Source of the DNA: Bowmanella yangjiangensis
GTDB taxonomy: Bacteria > Pseudomonadota > Gammaproteobacteria > Enterobacterales > Alteromonadaceae
Direction of reading: 5' to 3'
Length of the DNA: 64,000 nt
Assembly (NCBI RefSeq): GCF_017255015.1
Contig: NZ_JAFKCS010000019.1
Location: 36,685-100,684, forward strand
The notes under the pieces were generated by a model. That model was given only the letters and a program-made list of their open reading frames with translations. It did not search any database and was not told where the DNA came from. Positions 36,859-45,663 of this stretch are shown here, in pieces; the stretch's first letter is position 1, and every line of letters starts with the position of its first letter. The position numbers were made by a program, and so were the translations under genes.

Positions 36859-38475
36859 ATGTTACGTTTAACCGATATCAAACTTCCCCTTAATCACGAT
36901 GAGCAGGCGCTGGAATTGGCGATTTTGCGCAAGCTGGCCATCAGTAAGGAGCAGTTACAGAGCTTTACGGTTTTCCGGCGGGGCTATGACGCACGCAACA
37001 AGAAAGATATTCAGCTGATCTACACCCTGGACGTTGACGTCACCGGGCAGGATGCGCTGTTAAGCCAGTTTGACCAGGATCCGGCTGTGCGTATTACCCC
37101 GGATATGGAATATAAGTTTGTGGCCAAGGCGCCTGAGGATCTGGCTGAACGCCCGGTGGTGGTCGGCCTTGGCCCATGTGGGCTGTTTGCCGCTCTGATC
37201 CTGGCGCAGATGGGCTTTAAACCCATAGTGCTGGAACGCGGCAAAGCCGTAAGGGAGCGCACCAAAGACACCTTCGGGTTCTGGCGCAAACAGCCGCTTA
37301 ATCCCGAGTCCAACGTGCAATTTGGGGAAGGCGGCGCCGGCACCTTCTCCGACGGTAAACTCTACAGCCAGGTAAAAGACCCCAAACATTACGGTCGTAA
37401 GGTGCTACACGAGTTTGTTGCCGCCGGAGCACCGGAAGAAATTATGTATGTCAGCAAACCCCATATCGGCACCTTTAAACTGGTGAATATGGTGGAAAAA
37501 ATGCGCCAGCAGATTATCGACCTGGGCGGCGAGATTCGTTTCAGTACCAGGGTAGAAAGGCTGGAACTGGAAACGCACAATGACAGCCATAAACTCAAGG
37601 GCTTGCATTTATCGACCGGTGAATTTCTGAGCGCCTCCAAAGTGGTGCTGGCTGTGGGGCACAGTGCGCGGGATACCTTCGAGGCGCTCTACGAGCAAGG
37701 CGTTTACATTGAAGCCAAGCCTTTTTCTGTCGGCTTTCGGATTGAGCACGAGCAAAGCATGATTGACCAGTGCCGCTTTGGTGACAATGCCGGTAATCCT
37801 ATCCTCGGCGCCGCCGACTACAAGCTAGTGCATCACTGCAAAAATGGCCGCAGCGTATACAGCTTCTGTATGTGTCCGGGAGGTACTGTGGTGGCCGCCG
37901 CGTCAGAGCCGGGCCGGGTGGTCACCAACGGTATGAGCCAGTATTCCCGCCATGAGCGTAATGCCAACAGCGCCATTGTGGTGGGCATCGAGCCAGAAAA
38001 AGATTACCCCGGCCACCCACTGGCTGGCATAGCGCTGCAACGCAAGTTAGAAGAGCTGGCCTTTAAAGCCGGCGGAGAGAATTATCATGCACCGGCCCAG
38101 CTTATCGGTGATTTCCTGGCTGGTAAGCCCAGCAGCGAGTTGGGGGAAGTGAAGCCGTCTTACACGCCGGGTATCACCCTTACCGATTTAAGCAAAGTGG
38201 TGCCTGATTTTGTTACAGAAGCTATTCGCGAAGCGATTCCGGCCTTTGATCGCCAAATCAGAGGCTTTGCCAAGGCCGACGGTATGCTGACCGGGGTAGA
38301 AACCCGCACCTCGTCGCCCGTGTGTATCAAGCGCGGTAAAGATTATCAGAGTATCAACGTGCAGGGCCTGTATCCGGCCGGTGAAGGAGCCGGTTATGCC
38401 GGTGGTATCTGGTCGGCCGGTATTGACGGCATTCGGGTGGCCGAAGCATTGGCTTTGGCGAGTCTGGCAGAATAA
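36859..38475 (+). CDS. FAD-dependent oxidoreductase (COG2509 family)
   Basis: In this 538-residue flavoprotein, an N-terminal region (about 1-90) precedes a dinucleotide-binding site VVVGLGPCGLFAALILAQMG, followed by EGGAGTFSDGKLYSQV, a hallmark of this uncharacterised dehydrogenase group. The C-terminus has LYPAGEGAGYAGGIWSAGIDG, the second FAD site. No biochemical role is established. ATG 36859 gives the conserved MLRLTDIKLPL start. It lies divergent from fdxA across 183 bp, which raises the possibility of an electron-transfer link; this is inference. Confidence 0.85.
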   Translation: MLRLTDIKLPLNHDEQALELAILRKLAISKEQLQSFTVFRRGYDARNKKDIQLIYTLDVDVTGQDALLSQFDQDPAVRITPDMEYKFVAKAPEDLAERPVVVGLGPCGLFAALILAQMGFKPIVLERGKAVRERTKDTFGFWRKQPLNPESNVQFGEGGAGTFSDGKLYSQVKDPKHYGRKVLHEFVAAGAPEEIMYVSKPHIGTFKLVNMVEKMRQQIIDLGGEIRFSTRVERLELETHNDSHKLKGLHLSTGEFLSASKVVLAVGHSARDTFEALYEQGVYIEAKPFSVGFRIEHEQSMIDQCRFGDNAGNPILGAADYKLVHHCKNGRSVYSFCMCPGGTVVAAASEPGRVVTNGMSQYSRHERNANSAIVVGIEPEKDYPGHPLAGIALQRKLEELAFKAGGENYHAPAQLIGDFLAGKPSSELGEVKPSYTPGITLTDLSKVVPDFVTEAIREAIPAFDRQIRGFAKADGMLTGVETRTSSPVCIKRGKDYQSINVQGLYPAGEGAGYAGGIWSAGIDGIRVAEALALASLAE

Positions 38476-38486
38476 CGCAAATGTAG

Positions 38487-38516
38487 ACGCCGCCGCATAA
38501 TCCGGCGGCGTTGGTT
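38487..38516 (+). terminator. Terminator between the flavoprotein gene and ylqF
   Basis: ACGCCGCCG (38487-38495) and CGGCGGCGT (38503-38511) form a 9-bp stem with a 7-nt loop. It is followed by TGGTTTT on the plus strand and sits directly beside the ylqF stop. Confidence 0.75.
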
Positions 38517-39521
38517 TTAGCGGCGGGCTTTTTTCAGCCGCTTGCTTTGCTCTTCGCGTTTCTCGGTGCGCTTTTCTTTGCGATCCTGCTTTTCAGGGGT
38601 TAACGAGCCTTCCTTAAAACGTTGCTTACGCTTAGCTTTATCCGCGGCTTTTTTAGCGGCAGCCTGCTCCATCTCGACCTTTTCCTGCACTAGCATCTCT
38701 GGGGTCTCCAGGCTGATGCGGCCCAGCTTGCCCGATTGCAGTTCGTTGAGCAGTACTTCGCAGATCTTATGTAAATTAACCCGGCCTCCGCTCATAATGG
38801 CGCCGCGCTTTTTAGCGGCCGCTTCCAGAAATTCCAGCTCGGTATCCGGCAGTTCTTCAAGCTTAAAGCGCTCCTGCATTTGCGCCGGATAAGCTTTGAT
38901 CAGATAGTCTGCGGCATAAAAACCTACATCATCGTATTCCATCGCGGTATTTTTTACCGCGCCCGAGGCGGCTAAGCGATAAATGGAATTGGGGTTTTCG
39001 GGCTTGGGCCACAGCACCCCTGGGGTATCAAACAATACGATGCCGCTGCCCAGATTAATCCGCTGCTGCGCCTTAGTAACCGCTGGCTCGTTGCCGGTTT
39101 TGGCAATAGTACGCTCGGCCAGAATATTGATAAGAGTGGATTTCCCTACATTGGGAATGCCGGTGATCATGGCGTGGATGTCTTTTACCGAGGCGTCTTT
39201 TTGCGCACAGATAGTGCGTATCAGCTGCATGATTTGTTTAGTTTCGCCGGGCTTATCACTGGAAGTGGTGATGGTAGTCACACCACGCTCACTTTCCAGA
39301 TGCGCCTGCCACTGTGCGGTAACCTCAGGGTCGGCCAGGTCATACTTATTGAGAATCTTAAGGCAAGGCTTATCACCGCGGATCCTGGCTATCTCAGGGT
39401 TTTCACTGGAGTAGGGAATACGTGCATCCAATACTTCAATCAGGATATCAACCTGACGCAAAGACTCCTTTATCTCTTTGAGGGCCTTATGCATATGCCC
39501 GGGAAACCAATGTAAAGCCAC
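38517..39521 (-). CDS. ylqF: Ribosome biogenesis GTPase YlqF/RbgA
   Basis: This 334-residue circularly permuted GTPase is needed for late 50S assembly in Bacillus. The G4 motif NKYD comes first, then G1 GIPNVGKST and G3 DTPGV, with FPGHMHKA at the N-terminus. The C-terminal tail is very basic (KRKQRFKEGSL ... KREEQSKRLKKARR), suited to rRNA contact. The start codon is GTG at 39521 with GAGGA about 10 nt upstream. It is absent from E. coli but regular in Alteromonadales. Confidence 0.92.
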   Translation of the reverse strand: MALHWFPGHMHKALKEIKESLRQVDILIEVLDARIPYSSENPEIARIRGDKPCLKILNKYDLADPEVTAQWQAHLESERGVTTITTSSDKPGETKQIMQLIRTICAQKDASVKDIHAMITGIPNVGKSTLINILAERTIAKTGNEPAVTKAQQRINLGSGIVLFDTPGVLWPKPENPNSIYRLAASGAVKNTAMEYDDVGFYAADYLIKAYPAQMQERFKLEELPDTELEFLEAAAKKRGAIMSGGRVNLHKICEVLLNELQSGKLGRISLETPEMLVQEKVEMEQAAAKKAADKAKRKQRFKEGSLTPEKQDRKEKRTEKREEQSKRLKKARR

Positions 39522-39618
39522 TTAAGCCGTCCTCAGAATATCAATTACCGGCATTCTACTGCATTTACTGGTTTAGTTTCGCATTCTGTTATTATGACCC
39601 CCGAGCAGACAATTAGCT

Positions 39619-41013
39619 CTACCATGCCAGAGCAAGCCTTCGGCTCATCACCAGCCAGTCCAGAGTGATGATCATCAGTATGGCCAGAGCAGAAAGTGGA
39701 AAGCACAGTGCGGCCAGCAACATCAGACCGGCTGCCACTTTACTGTATGAAGGCCTGGCCGGAGGGGGCGCAGCCAGCGCACGGCGTTTGGGACGCCGCT
39801 TCCACCACAATATCAGGCCGCTGATGCTCAGCAGCAAAATCAGGCAAACCAGCAACACATTCAGTAGCCAGTTCCATACCCCCAAATCACCCTGGTGAAA
39901 TGGAATGGAAGCGGCCATGGCCTGTCCCATCAGGGGGTAATCAGCAAAGCGGATATCCGCCAGTACCGCGGCATTGGATTTATCCAGATGTACAATGCGT
40001 TCTTGCAAGGGGTTGTTGATATCACCGGCCATGGTGGTGGCGGAAATAGTCCATACGCCGCTGTCATCCAACGGGAAATGCACCCTATAGCTACTCAAGC
40101 CCTGCTGAGCGGCAATAGCGATGACCTGATCAAGCTCCAGCGTTTGCGGGCCACTTGCCGATGCCGGCATAAGGGTTTGTTCCATGGCCCAGGGCACCTG
40201 ATGCATGCCTGTATGATTCATGCTCTGATGCTGTTGTGCGCTTTTTGCGCCTTTAAAACTGGTACCTGGCAATGACCCCCAGGGTTGCACCAGCATACCG
40301 CCCCAGACATTGGTCCAGGCCAGCCCGGATAGCAGGAAAAACAGCAGCGGCAAGGTTACCAGCAACCCCACCACTTTATGGACCTGCCGCCACTGACTGC
40401 GGCTGGCCGGGCGCAAGTTAATGCTTAGCGCCCGCCATCCGGTTCTGGGCCAGGCCAGATAAAGCCCGGACAACACCATCAGGATACCCAGCCCTGCAGC
40501 GGTCTCAATCAATGCATCACCCAGTTTGCCCAGAAATAAACTGCCATGCAGATCCTTCAGCCAATTATACAGGCTGTGAGCAGGCTGCTGGCTGGCCAGA
40601 ATCTCGCCGTTGTAGGGATGAATAAACACCTGTTCACCACCTGCGCCATGGCCAGCATGGCCGCCCTGATGATGAGCTGCAGGTTGCAGATAAAACTGCG
40701 CCGCACTGCTGGCATTGTGTGGGGCAATATACAATTTAACACTAGCATCAGGGTAATGCTGGCGGACCTTTGCCAGCAACTGTGAGGCTGGTAGTGGTTT
40801 GGCGTTTTCCTCTACCTGTATACTGGACTGTGCAAACAACGACTCGGGTGGTTTGCTCAGCAGCATTAGCAGCCCGCTTAACAGCAGTATCAGCATAAAT
40901 GGCATCACCAGCAGCCCGGCATAATAGTGCCAGCGCCAGACCGCCTGATAAAACCGGCCATTTTGTTTGTCTGTCGGCGGGGATACCGACTTGTTGATAG
41001 CAGTGCTTAACAC
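39619..41013 (-). CDS. PepSY-associated membrane protein
   Basis: This 464-residue inner-membrane protein has four or more TM segments (around 30-50, 160-180, 215-235, 375-400 and near the C-terminus). The periplasmic part contains PepSY-type repeats (KVRQHYPDASVKLYI). A histidine-rich stretch HHQGGHAGHGAG and a second run HQSMNHTGMHQV suggest metal binding. Members often accompany TonB siderophore or metal receptors and may reduce or translocate the metal. The start is GTG at 41013, adjoining the receptor stop with no gap (TAAGTG), so the two are co-translated. Confidence 0.87.
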   Translation of the reverse strand: MLSTAINKSVSPPTDKQNGRFYQAVWRWHYYAGLLVMPFMLILLLSGLLMLLSKPPESLFAQSSIQVEENAKPLPASQLLAKVRQHYPDASVKLYIAPHNASSAAQFYLQPAAHHQGGHAGHGAGGEQVFIHPYNGEILASQQPAHSLYNWLKDLHGSLFLGKLGDALIETAAGLGILMVLSGLYLAWPRTGWRALSINLRPASRSQWRQVHKVVGLLVTLPLLFFLLSGLAWTNVWGGMLVQPWGSLPGTSFKGAKSAQQHQSMNHTGMHQVPWAMEQTLMPASASGPQTLELDQVIAIAAQQGLSSYRVHFPLDDSGVWTISATTMAGDINNPLQERIVHLDKSNAAVLADIRFADYPLMGQAMAASIPFHQGDLGVWNWLLNVLLVCLILLLSISGLILWWKRRPKRRALAAPPPARPSYSKVAAGLMLLAALCFPLSALAILMIITLDWLVMSRRLALAW

Positions 41014-43086
41014 TTAGAACCCCATCCTGAAACCGGCATAAAAAGAACGGGGTTCACCGGCCTGTAAGATCGCCGCATCAGCACTGGCCTGATTTCTGAC
41101 ACTGACCAGTGACACATAGGCGCGATCGGTCAGGTTGCGCAGCTCGGCAAAAATCTCCCAACTATTGCCGCTGTAACCACCGCGCAATCCCAGCAGACTG
41201 TAGCCGTCAACCTCGTAGCTGTTGTTAAAATCGGCATAGCGCGCATCCACTTTGTCAAAGGTGGGGCCAATAAACCAGCCATTGTCGTGCCGGTAAATCA
41301 CCTCACCTCTGAGCACATACCCCGGTGCGGCGGGCAACGTATTGTTGCCATAGTGGCTATCCTTGTCGAAGGAGAATTCATTCAGGGTCAGACTGAGTTT
41401 AGGTTCGAGACGATGCGTGCCTTTGCCAAGTTCCAGGCTGGCTGCCAACATGGCTTCCAGCCCGGCGTGAATGGTGTTATCCACATTGGTGGCCAAGCTG
41501 GTTCCTGGTGCATTTGGATCGTCCACCGACAATATCTCATCCTGTAATCTGGCGTAATACAGCGCCAACTCCCAATGCCACAGCCCACTTTGCCCCAGGT
41601 TGTTAGTGCCGCGGCTACCTATCTCAAAGACTTCACCCTGCATGGCCTTAAGGGCACTGTCATCGGGGCTGGCATCGTCTTCCAGTTCGTAGTTTGTCGG
41701 CGGCTCGTATAAACGACTGAGATTAGTGAAGAGTTCGATATTGTCATGCCACTGATAAATCAGACCAAACCTGGGATTAATACTCTGATAGTCAGCATCC
41801 GGGTGATACAAGGCACCAGTGTCGACGTTCAGATTGCGCACCTCGCGACTGGCCAGTACGCCCTGCACGCCGTAAATCAGCTTCCAGTTTGGCGCAAATT
41901 GCCAGCGATCCACCACAAAGGCTTCCAGACTGTCGGCATCATTGTCCACCCTGGTCATCAGCTCGGTTCTGCGCCCCTTGTCATGACGGTAATTTCCACC
42001 TTTGACACTGGTCTGGCCGTAATTCAGCCCCATTAGCACATCATGCGCATCCCATTGATGGTTGTAGCGCAGCGACAAGCCGCTGTTGTGCTGGTCGGTG
42101 TCAATCAGCAGGCTGAAGAACGGGTTATACACTATGGGGTGATACAGGGCCTGCTGCTCGTGGGACAATCCCACCGACAAGCTGCTGACGGGACTGATAT
42201 CCCACTGCGTTTTACTCGCCACACGCCAGCTGCGCACATTGTATTGATAATGCCCAAGCTGAGCGCCAGCCTCGCCCTGATAAGGGTCCTGATCAAACTC
42301 AGCACGGCTTAGTGCACCTGGCAGTTCCTGATCATTGTCGATATAGGTCAGATACAAGCGGGTGGAGATGTTATCACTGGCCTGCCAACCGCCATTGGCA
42401 TACAGGCTTTGCCTGTTTTGTTGCTGATGGCCGCGAAAACCATCCCAATTGCGACTTTCCAAAGTGACCACCCCATCCAGATTACCACTCACCTTAGCCG
42501 CACTTAGCCGCCCTTGCCAAAGACCATGGCTGCCGCCGTTTATCACCAGTTGCAGTGGCCCTAAATCATGGGCCGTGGGGGAAATGAAATCAATCGCGCC
42601 GCCCAGCGTGCTGGCGCCGTAAGTCAGCGCATTGGCACCGCGTGCTACCACCGCATAACGGGTACTTAGCGGGTCAACGCTGCGATTGTGATTATTGCCG
42701 TCGGCGGCGGTGATGGGCAGGCCGTCCTGCAACAATTTGATGCCGTTGCCGTCATAGCTGGTGGCGTCCAGATTCGAGCCCCGGCTGGAAAAAAAACTGG
42801 AGTCGCCGGTGGAGCCGCTGGCCACCCACAGGCCAGGCACAAAACGCAGCATATCGGCCAGATTCGCCACATAACGCTGATAAAAGTCTTCGCTGTCGAC
42901 AATGCTGACGCCGCCTGGCGTTAAGGCTTGCTCAGACTCAATATCCAGCTTGCTCTGGGCACCTTTCACCAATATGCGTTCGAGTAGCTGATTATGGTTA
43001 TCAGGGTTGGCATCATCCGCATAGGCTTGTGGTACCAGGCATAGGGCAAGGCAGCTTGCCAGAAGGTTGCGCCGGGTGGTGAGCAT
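41014..43086 (-). CDS. TonB-dependent outer-membrane receptor
   Basis: This 690-residue protein has a signal peptide (1-23, ending AYA), a TonB box-like ERILVKG, a plug domain (about 45-165; RFVPGLWVASG, FFSSRGSNLDATSYDG) and a 22-strand barrel ending in YAGFRMGF with terminal Phe. The style resembles the FecA-like COG4772 group. The ligand is not determined. The linked His/Met-rich PepSY protein and divergent copper chaperone favour a metal, possibly copper, though no Fur box was recognised. Two RegA-like repeats lie in the promoter. Confidence 0.88.
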   Translation of the reverse strand: MLTTRRNLLASCLALCLVPQAYADDANPDNHNQLLERILVKGAQSKLDIESEQALTPGGVSIVDSEDFYQRYVANLADMLRFVPGLWVASGSTGDSSFFSSRGSNLDATSYDGNGIKLLQDGLPITAADGNNHNRSVDPLSTRYAVVARGANALTYGASTLGGAIDFISPTAHDLGPLQLVINGGSHGLWQGRLSAAKVSGNLDGVVTLESRNWDGFRGHQQQNRQSLYANGGWQASDNISTRLYLTYIDNDQELPGALSRAEFDQDPYQGEAGAQLGHYQYNVRSWRVASKTQWDISPVSSLSVGLSHEQQALYHPIVYNPFFSLLIDTDQHNSGLSLRYNHQWDAHDVLMGLNYGQTSVKGGNYRHDKGRRTELMTRVDNDADSLEAFVVDRWQFAPNWKLIYGVQGVLASREVRNLNVDTGALYHPDADYQSINPRFGLIYQWHDNIELFTNLSRLYEPPTNYELEDDASPDDSALKAMQGEVFEIGSRGTNNLGQSGLWHWELALYYARLQDEILSVDDPNAPGTSLATNVDNTIHAGLEAMLAASLELGKGTHRLEPKLSLTLNEFSFDKDSHYGNNTLPAAPGYVLRGEVIYRHDNGWFIGPTFDKVDARYADFNNSYEVDGYSLLGLRGGYSGNSWEIFAELRNLTDRAYVSLVSVRNQASADAAILQAGEPRSFYAGFRMGF

Positions 43087-43147
43087 TGTGTTTCCCTTGC
43101 TTGTCAGTGAGTTAGAAAACCTTACTGAAAAAAGCCATTAAGGGGGA

Positions 43148-43164
43148 TGCGACAAAATGTCGCA
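43148..43164. promoter_or_regulatory. RegA/PrrA-like inverted repeat, site 1
   Basis: TGCGACA-AAA-TGTCGCA is a perfect 7-bp inverted repeat with a 3-bp spacer, located 62 bp upstream of the TonB receptor start. From memory it resembles the GCGNC...GNCGC sites reported for RegA/PrrA. The nearby regBA genes make this a candidate target site. Confidence 0.6.
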
Positions 43165-43190
43165 GGTGGCCAATTTGGCCAGCTTTAAGG

Positions 43191-43207
43191 TGCGACAATA
43201 TGCCGCA
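43191..43207. promoter_or_regulatory. RegA/PrrA-like inverted repeat, site 2
   Basis: TGCGACA-ATA-TGCCGCA repeats site 1 with one base changed, 43 bp away and 67 bp before the PCu(A)C start. Two such sites in one divergent promoter are unlikely by chance. Confidence 0.6.
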
Positions 43208-43273
43208 TTGCCTGCAGCGCCGGAGTTTTTACAATATGCCGTATCATCCTGTTGATAGAAAACGGATTTCCAG

Positions 43274-43762
43274 ATGCGTCATGTATTGAGATTACTGCTG
43301 ACCCTGCCTTTTGCACTGCTGTCTGTCAGCGCCTTTACCCACAGTTATGCCAACAGCAAACTCAGCATTGACCATCCCTGGGCTCGGCCTACCCTGGCGG
43401 TCACCGGCACGGGGGCAGTGTATATGAATATCGATAATCCGTCCGAGCACGAAGAACGTTTAATGACTGCTACCGTAGCGGATAGTCTGGCGGAAACCGT
43501 TCAGATTCATCAAACCCTGATTCAAGACGATATGGCCTTGATGCGAGAAGCGCGAGAGGGCCTGATTATTCCTGCCAAGGGCAATCTACATTTAAGCCCA
43601 GGCGGTGCGCACATTATGCTGATTGGCCTGAAGACACCGTTGAAAGAGGGGGATACCTTTCCCCTGACCTTACACTTCGCACACAGCGGCCAACTGGAGG
43701 TTCAGGTGAAAGTGGAAGACAACCCCGGTGCCTCCACCATGCAGCATCATCACCATCACTGA
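43274..43762 (+). CDS. Periplasmic copper chaperone, PCu(A)C family
   Basis: This 162-residue protein has a signal peptide (1-26, ending SYA) and the DUF461 fold. The copper site H-X10-M-X22-H-X-M fits His79, Met90, His113 and Met115 (family consensus has X21). The C-terminus is MQHHHHH, a natural Met/His tail common in the family. PCu(A)C delivers Cu(I) to the CuA or CuB centre of cytochrome oxidases. No SCO gene is adjacent. It is divergent from the TonB receptor and followed after 104 bp by regB. Confidence 0.92.
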   Translation: MRHVLRLLLTLPFALLSVSAFTHSYANSKLSIDHPWARPTLAVTGTGAVYMNIDNPSEHEERLMTATVADSLAETVQIHQTLIQDDMALMREAREGLIIPAKGNLHLSPGGAHIMLIGLKTPLKEGDTFPLTLHFAHSGQLEVQVKVEDNPGASTMQHHHHH

Positions 43763-43866
43763 CAGTGAGTGAAAAATCGGTACACTGGTGAACAATTTCC
43801 ATCCGCCGGGGCGACTTGCTGCTGAGTACGTCCTGGCGGACTTCTAACTAAATCGGATGTCACCGG

Positions 43867-45105
43867 ATGCTGACCCAGTACTTGCAGACCAACCGCCACC
43901 TGCTTCAACTGATTAAACTCAGATATGGCTTTATCCTGCTGCAATTGCTGGCCATTTTATTAGCACAATACTGGTTTGGTTATGAATTACCCTATATCAG
44001 CCTGAAAATTGTGATAGCGGCTGAACTGGCAGTAAATATGATTCTGTACTTTTGCTATCGCGGCAATCGTAACGCTCATCCAGCAGAGTATCTGTTGCAG
44101 ATCCTGCTGGATATCATGTTTTTGACCTTACTACTGTATTTTGCTGGCGGTGCTACCAATCCTTTTGTGTCCCTATTACTGTTGCCTGTCGCTATCGCTG
44201 CCGTAACCTTATCACGCGGTCTGCTAATGTTGGTCAGTATGTCTGCATTAACGGCCTATACTGCGCTACTGCTAAGTATCAGCCCCCACCAATTGCACAA
44301 TATGGATATGCAACAACACTTCATTGGTATGTGGGTGAACTTTGTTTTATCAGCCTTAGTGGTGGTGCTTGTTGTCGCATCGCTCGCCAGGGCGATGCAA
44401 CAACAAGAACGTTTCTTCGGTCAATTGCGCGAAGAGCAATTGAGGCAGGAACAATTGGTAGCTTTAGGTACCACAGCGACACAGTTTGCCCACCACATGG
44501 CCACACCACTGGCAACAGCCACTCTGCTTACCGAAGAATTACAGGAAGACATGCCCGATAAGCCCTTGTTGCTGCAACAGCTTGGTCAACAACTCCAACA
44601 TTGCAGTCGTCACTTGCAAAGTTTTCGCGCTATCGCCGAGGAAGTAAAACAGAATAAAAAGCGTAATATTCCGGTGGCTCTACTATTTAAACAGTTGAAG
44701 GAGGAAGTACAGCTGAACTTTGCCAATATTCAGCCTCAGTATGATCTGATCGCAGAGCAAAATCAGGCTGTCCGTGCAGATACGACCTTGCTACCGGCAC
44801 TACTAAACCTAATCCAGAACGCTGTGCAAGCCAGCCTAAAAAACCATCATCAACGCATACAGCTTAGTAGTCAGACAGATCAAGAGCACCTGACATTGCG
44901 TATCCGCGACTTTGGCAAAGGATTTCCAGCACAGAGTTTGCTTGCGCTGGGAGCCAGTCTGGTAGAAAGCGAGCACGGTTTGGGTATAGGTGTCATGCTC
45001 AGTCATGCCACCCTAGATCGACTGGGCGCGCAGTTGAGACTTTATAATCACAAGGAGGGAGGGGCAGTAGCCGAAGTCAGCATGAATCTGGTGCCAGCAG
45101 TATGA
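43867..45105 (+). CDS. regB: RegB/PrrB-type redox sensor histidine kinase
   Basis: This 412-residue kinase has six TM segments in residues 15-175. The quinone-binding motif GGATNPF lies at 94-100. The H-box is AHHMATPLAT with His209 as the likely phosphorylation site, equivalent to AHELGTPLAT of RegB. Cys246 in LQHCSRHL aligns by position with the redox Cys of RegB. N- and G-box regions are NLIQNAVQAS, DFGKGFP and GLGIGVML. It senses quinone redox state in homologues. No clear Shine-Dalgarno precedes ATG 43867. It overlaps regA by 4 bp. Confidence 0.9.
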   Translation: MLTQYLQTNRHLLQLIKLRYGFILLQLLAILLAQYWFGYELPYISLKIVIAAELAVNMILYFCYRGNRNAHPAEYLLQILLDIMFLTLLLYFAGGATNPFVSLLLLPVAIAAVTLSRGLLMLVSMSALTAYTALLLSISPHQLHNMDMQQHFIGMWVNFVLSALVVVLVVASLARAMQQQERFFGQLREEQLRQEQLVALGTTATQFAHHMATPLATATLLTEELQEDMPDKPLLLQQLGQQLQHCSRHLQSFRAIAEEVKQNKKRNIPVALLFKQLKEEVQLNFANIQPQYDLIAEQNQAVRADTTLLPALLNLIQNAVQASLKNHHQRIQLSSQTDQEHLTLRIRDFGKGFPAQSLLALGASLVESEHGLGIGVMLSHATLDRLGAQLRLYNHKEGGAVAEVSMNLVPAV

Positions 45106-45620
45106 ATACCTTGTTATTGATCGAAGACGAACAAAGCTTCGCCGATGTATTGCAGCGACGGTTGACCCGCCATGGTTACGAATGCCTGCATGCGTCGGAT
45201 CTGACACAAGGCCTAAATTTGGCACATCAATACCATCCCAGTCATCTGGTACTGGATATGAAAGTGGGCATACAAAACAGTCTCAGCATTTTGCCTTCCT
45301 TGCGGCAAAGTTTACCTGAAGCCCGAATTATCCTGCTAACCGGCTACGCCAGTATCGCTACAGCCGTAGAAGCGATCAAAATAGGCGCTGATGACTATCT
45401 TGCCAAACCGGTGGACACCCAAGCCCTTATTCAAGCACTGAATGGAAAGGCCCCTGCGGTAGAGACCCTGCCGACCATGTCCACATCCCGACTGGAATGG
45501 GAGCATATTCAGCAGGTGATGATGCAAAACCAGGGTAACATCTCGGCAACGGCACGCCAGCTAGGTATGCACAGGCGTACGCTACAGCGCAAATTAGGCA
45601 AAAAGCCCAAGGGCGAATAA
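45102..45620 (+). CDS. regA: RegA/PrrA-type response regulator
   Basis: This 172-residue regulator has a receiver domain at residues 3-110, with phosphoacceptor Asp52 (LVLDMKVG), Thr80 and Lys102 (YLAKPVD). The C-terminal Fis-type HTH NISATARQLGMHRRTLQRKL is characteristic of the RegA/PrrA/ActR/RoxR group. ATG overlaps the regB stop (ATGA). Homologues control respiration genes in response to redox. The two TGCGACA-N3-TGYCGCA repeats upstream of the neighbouring metal genes are candidate binding sites. Confidence 0.92.
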   Translation: MNTLLLIEDEQSFADVLQRRLTRHGYECLHASDLTQGLNLAHQYHPSHLVLDMKVGIQNSLSILPSLRQSLPEARIILLTGYASIATAVEAIKIGADDYLAKPVDTQALIQALNGKAPAVETLPTMSTSRLEWEHIQQVMMQNQGNISATARQLGMHRRTLQRKLGKKPKGE

Positions 45621-45663
45621 CACCAAAATATCAGGCCGTTCTATGCCAAGGGAAGGCGAAAAA

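Noticed and set aside
43087..43273. Search for a Fur box in front of the TonB receptor
   Set aside because: No GATAATGATAATCATTATC-like sequence is present; only the TGCGACA repeats stand out.
43742..43762. Terminal HHHHH of the copper chaperone considered as a cloning tag
   Set aside because: It is in a natural genomic context, with only five His after MQ, and such tails are common in PCu(A)C proteins.
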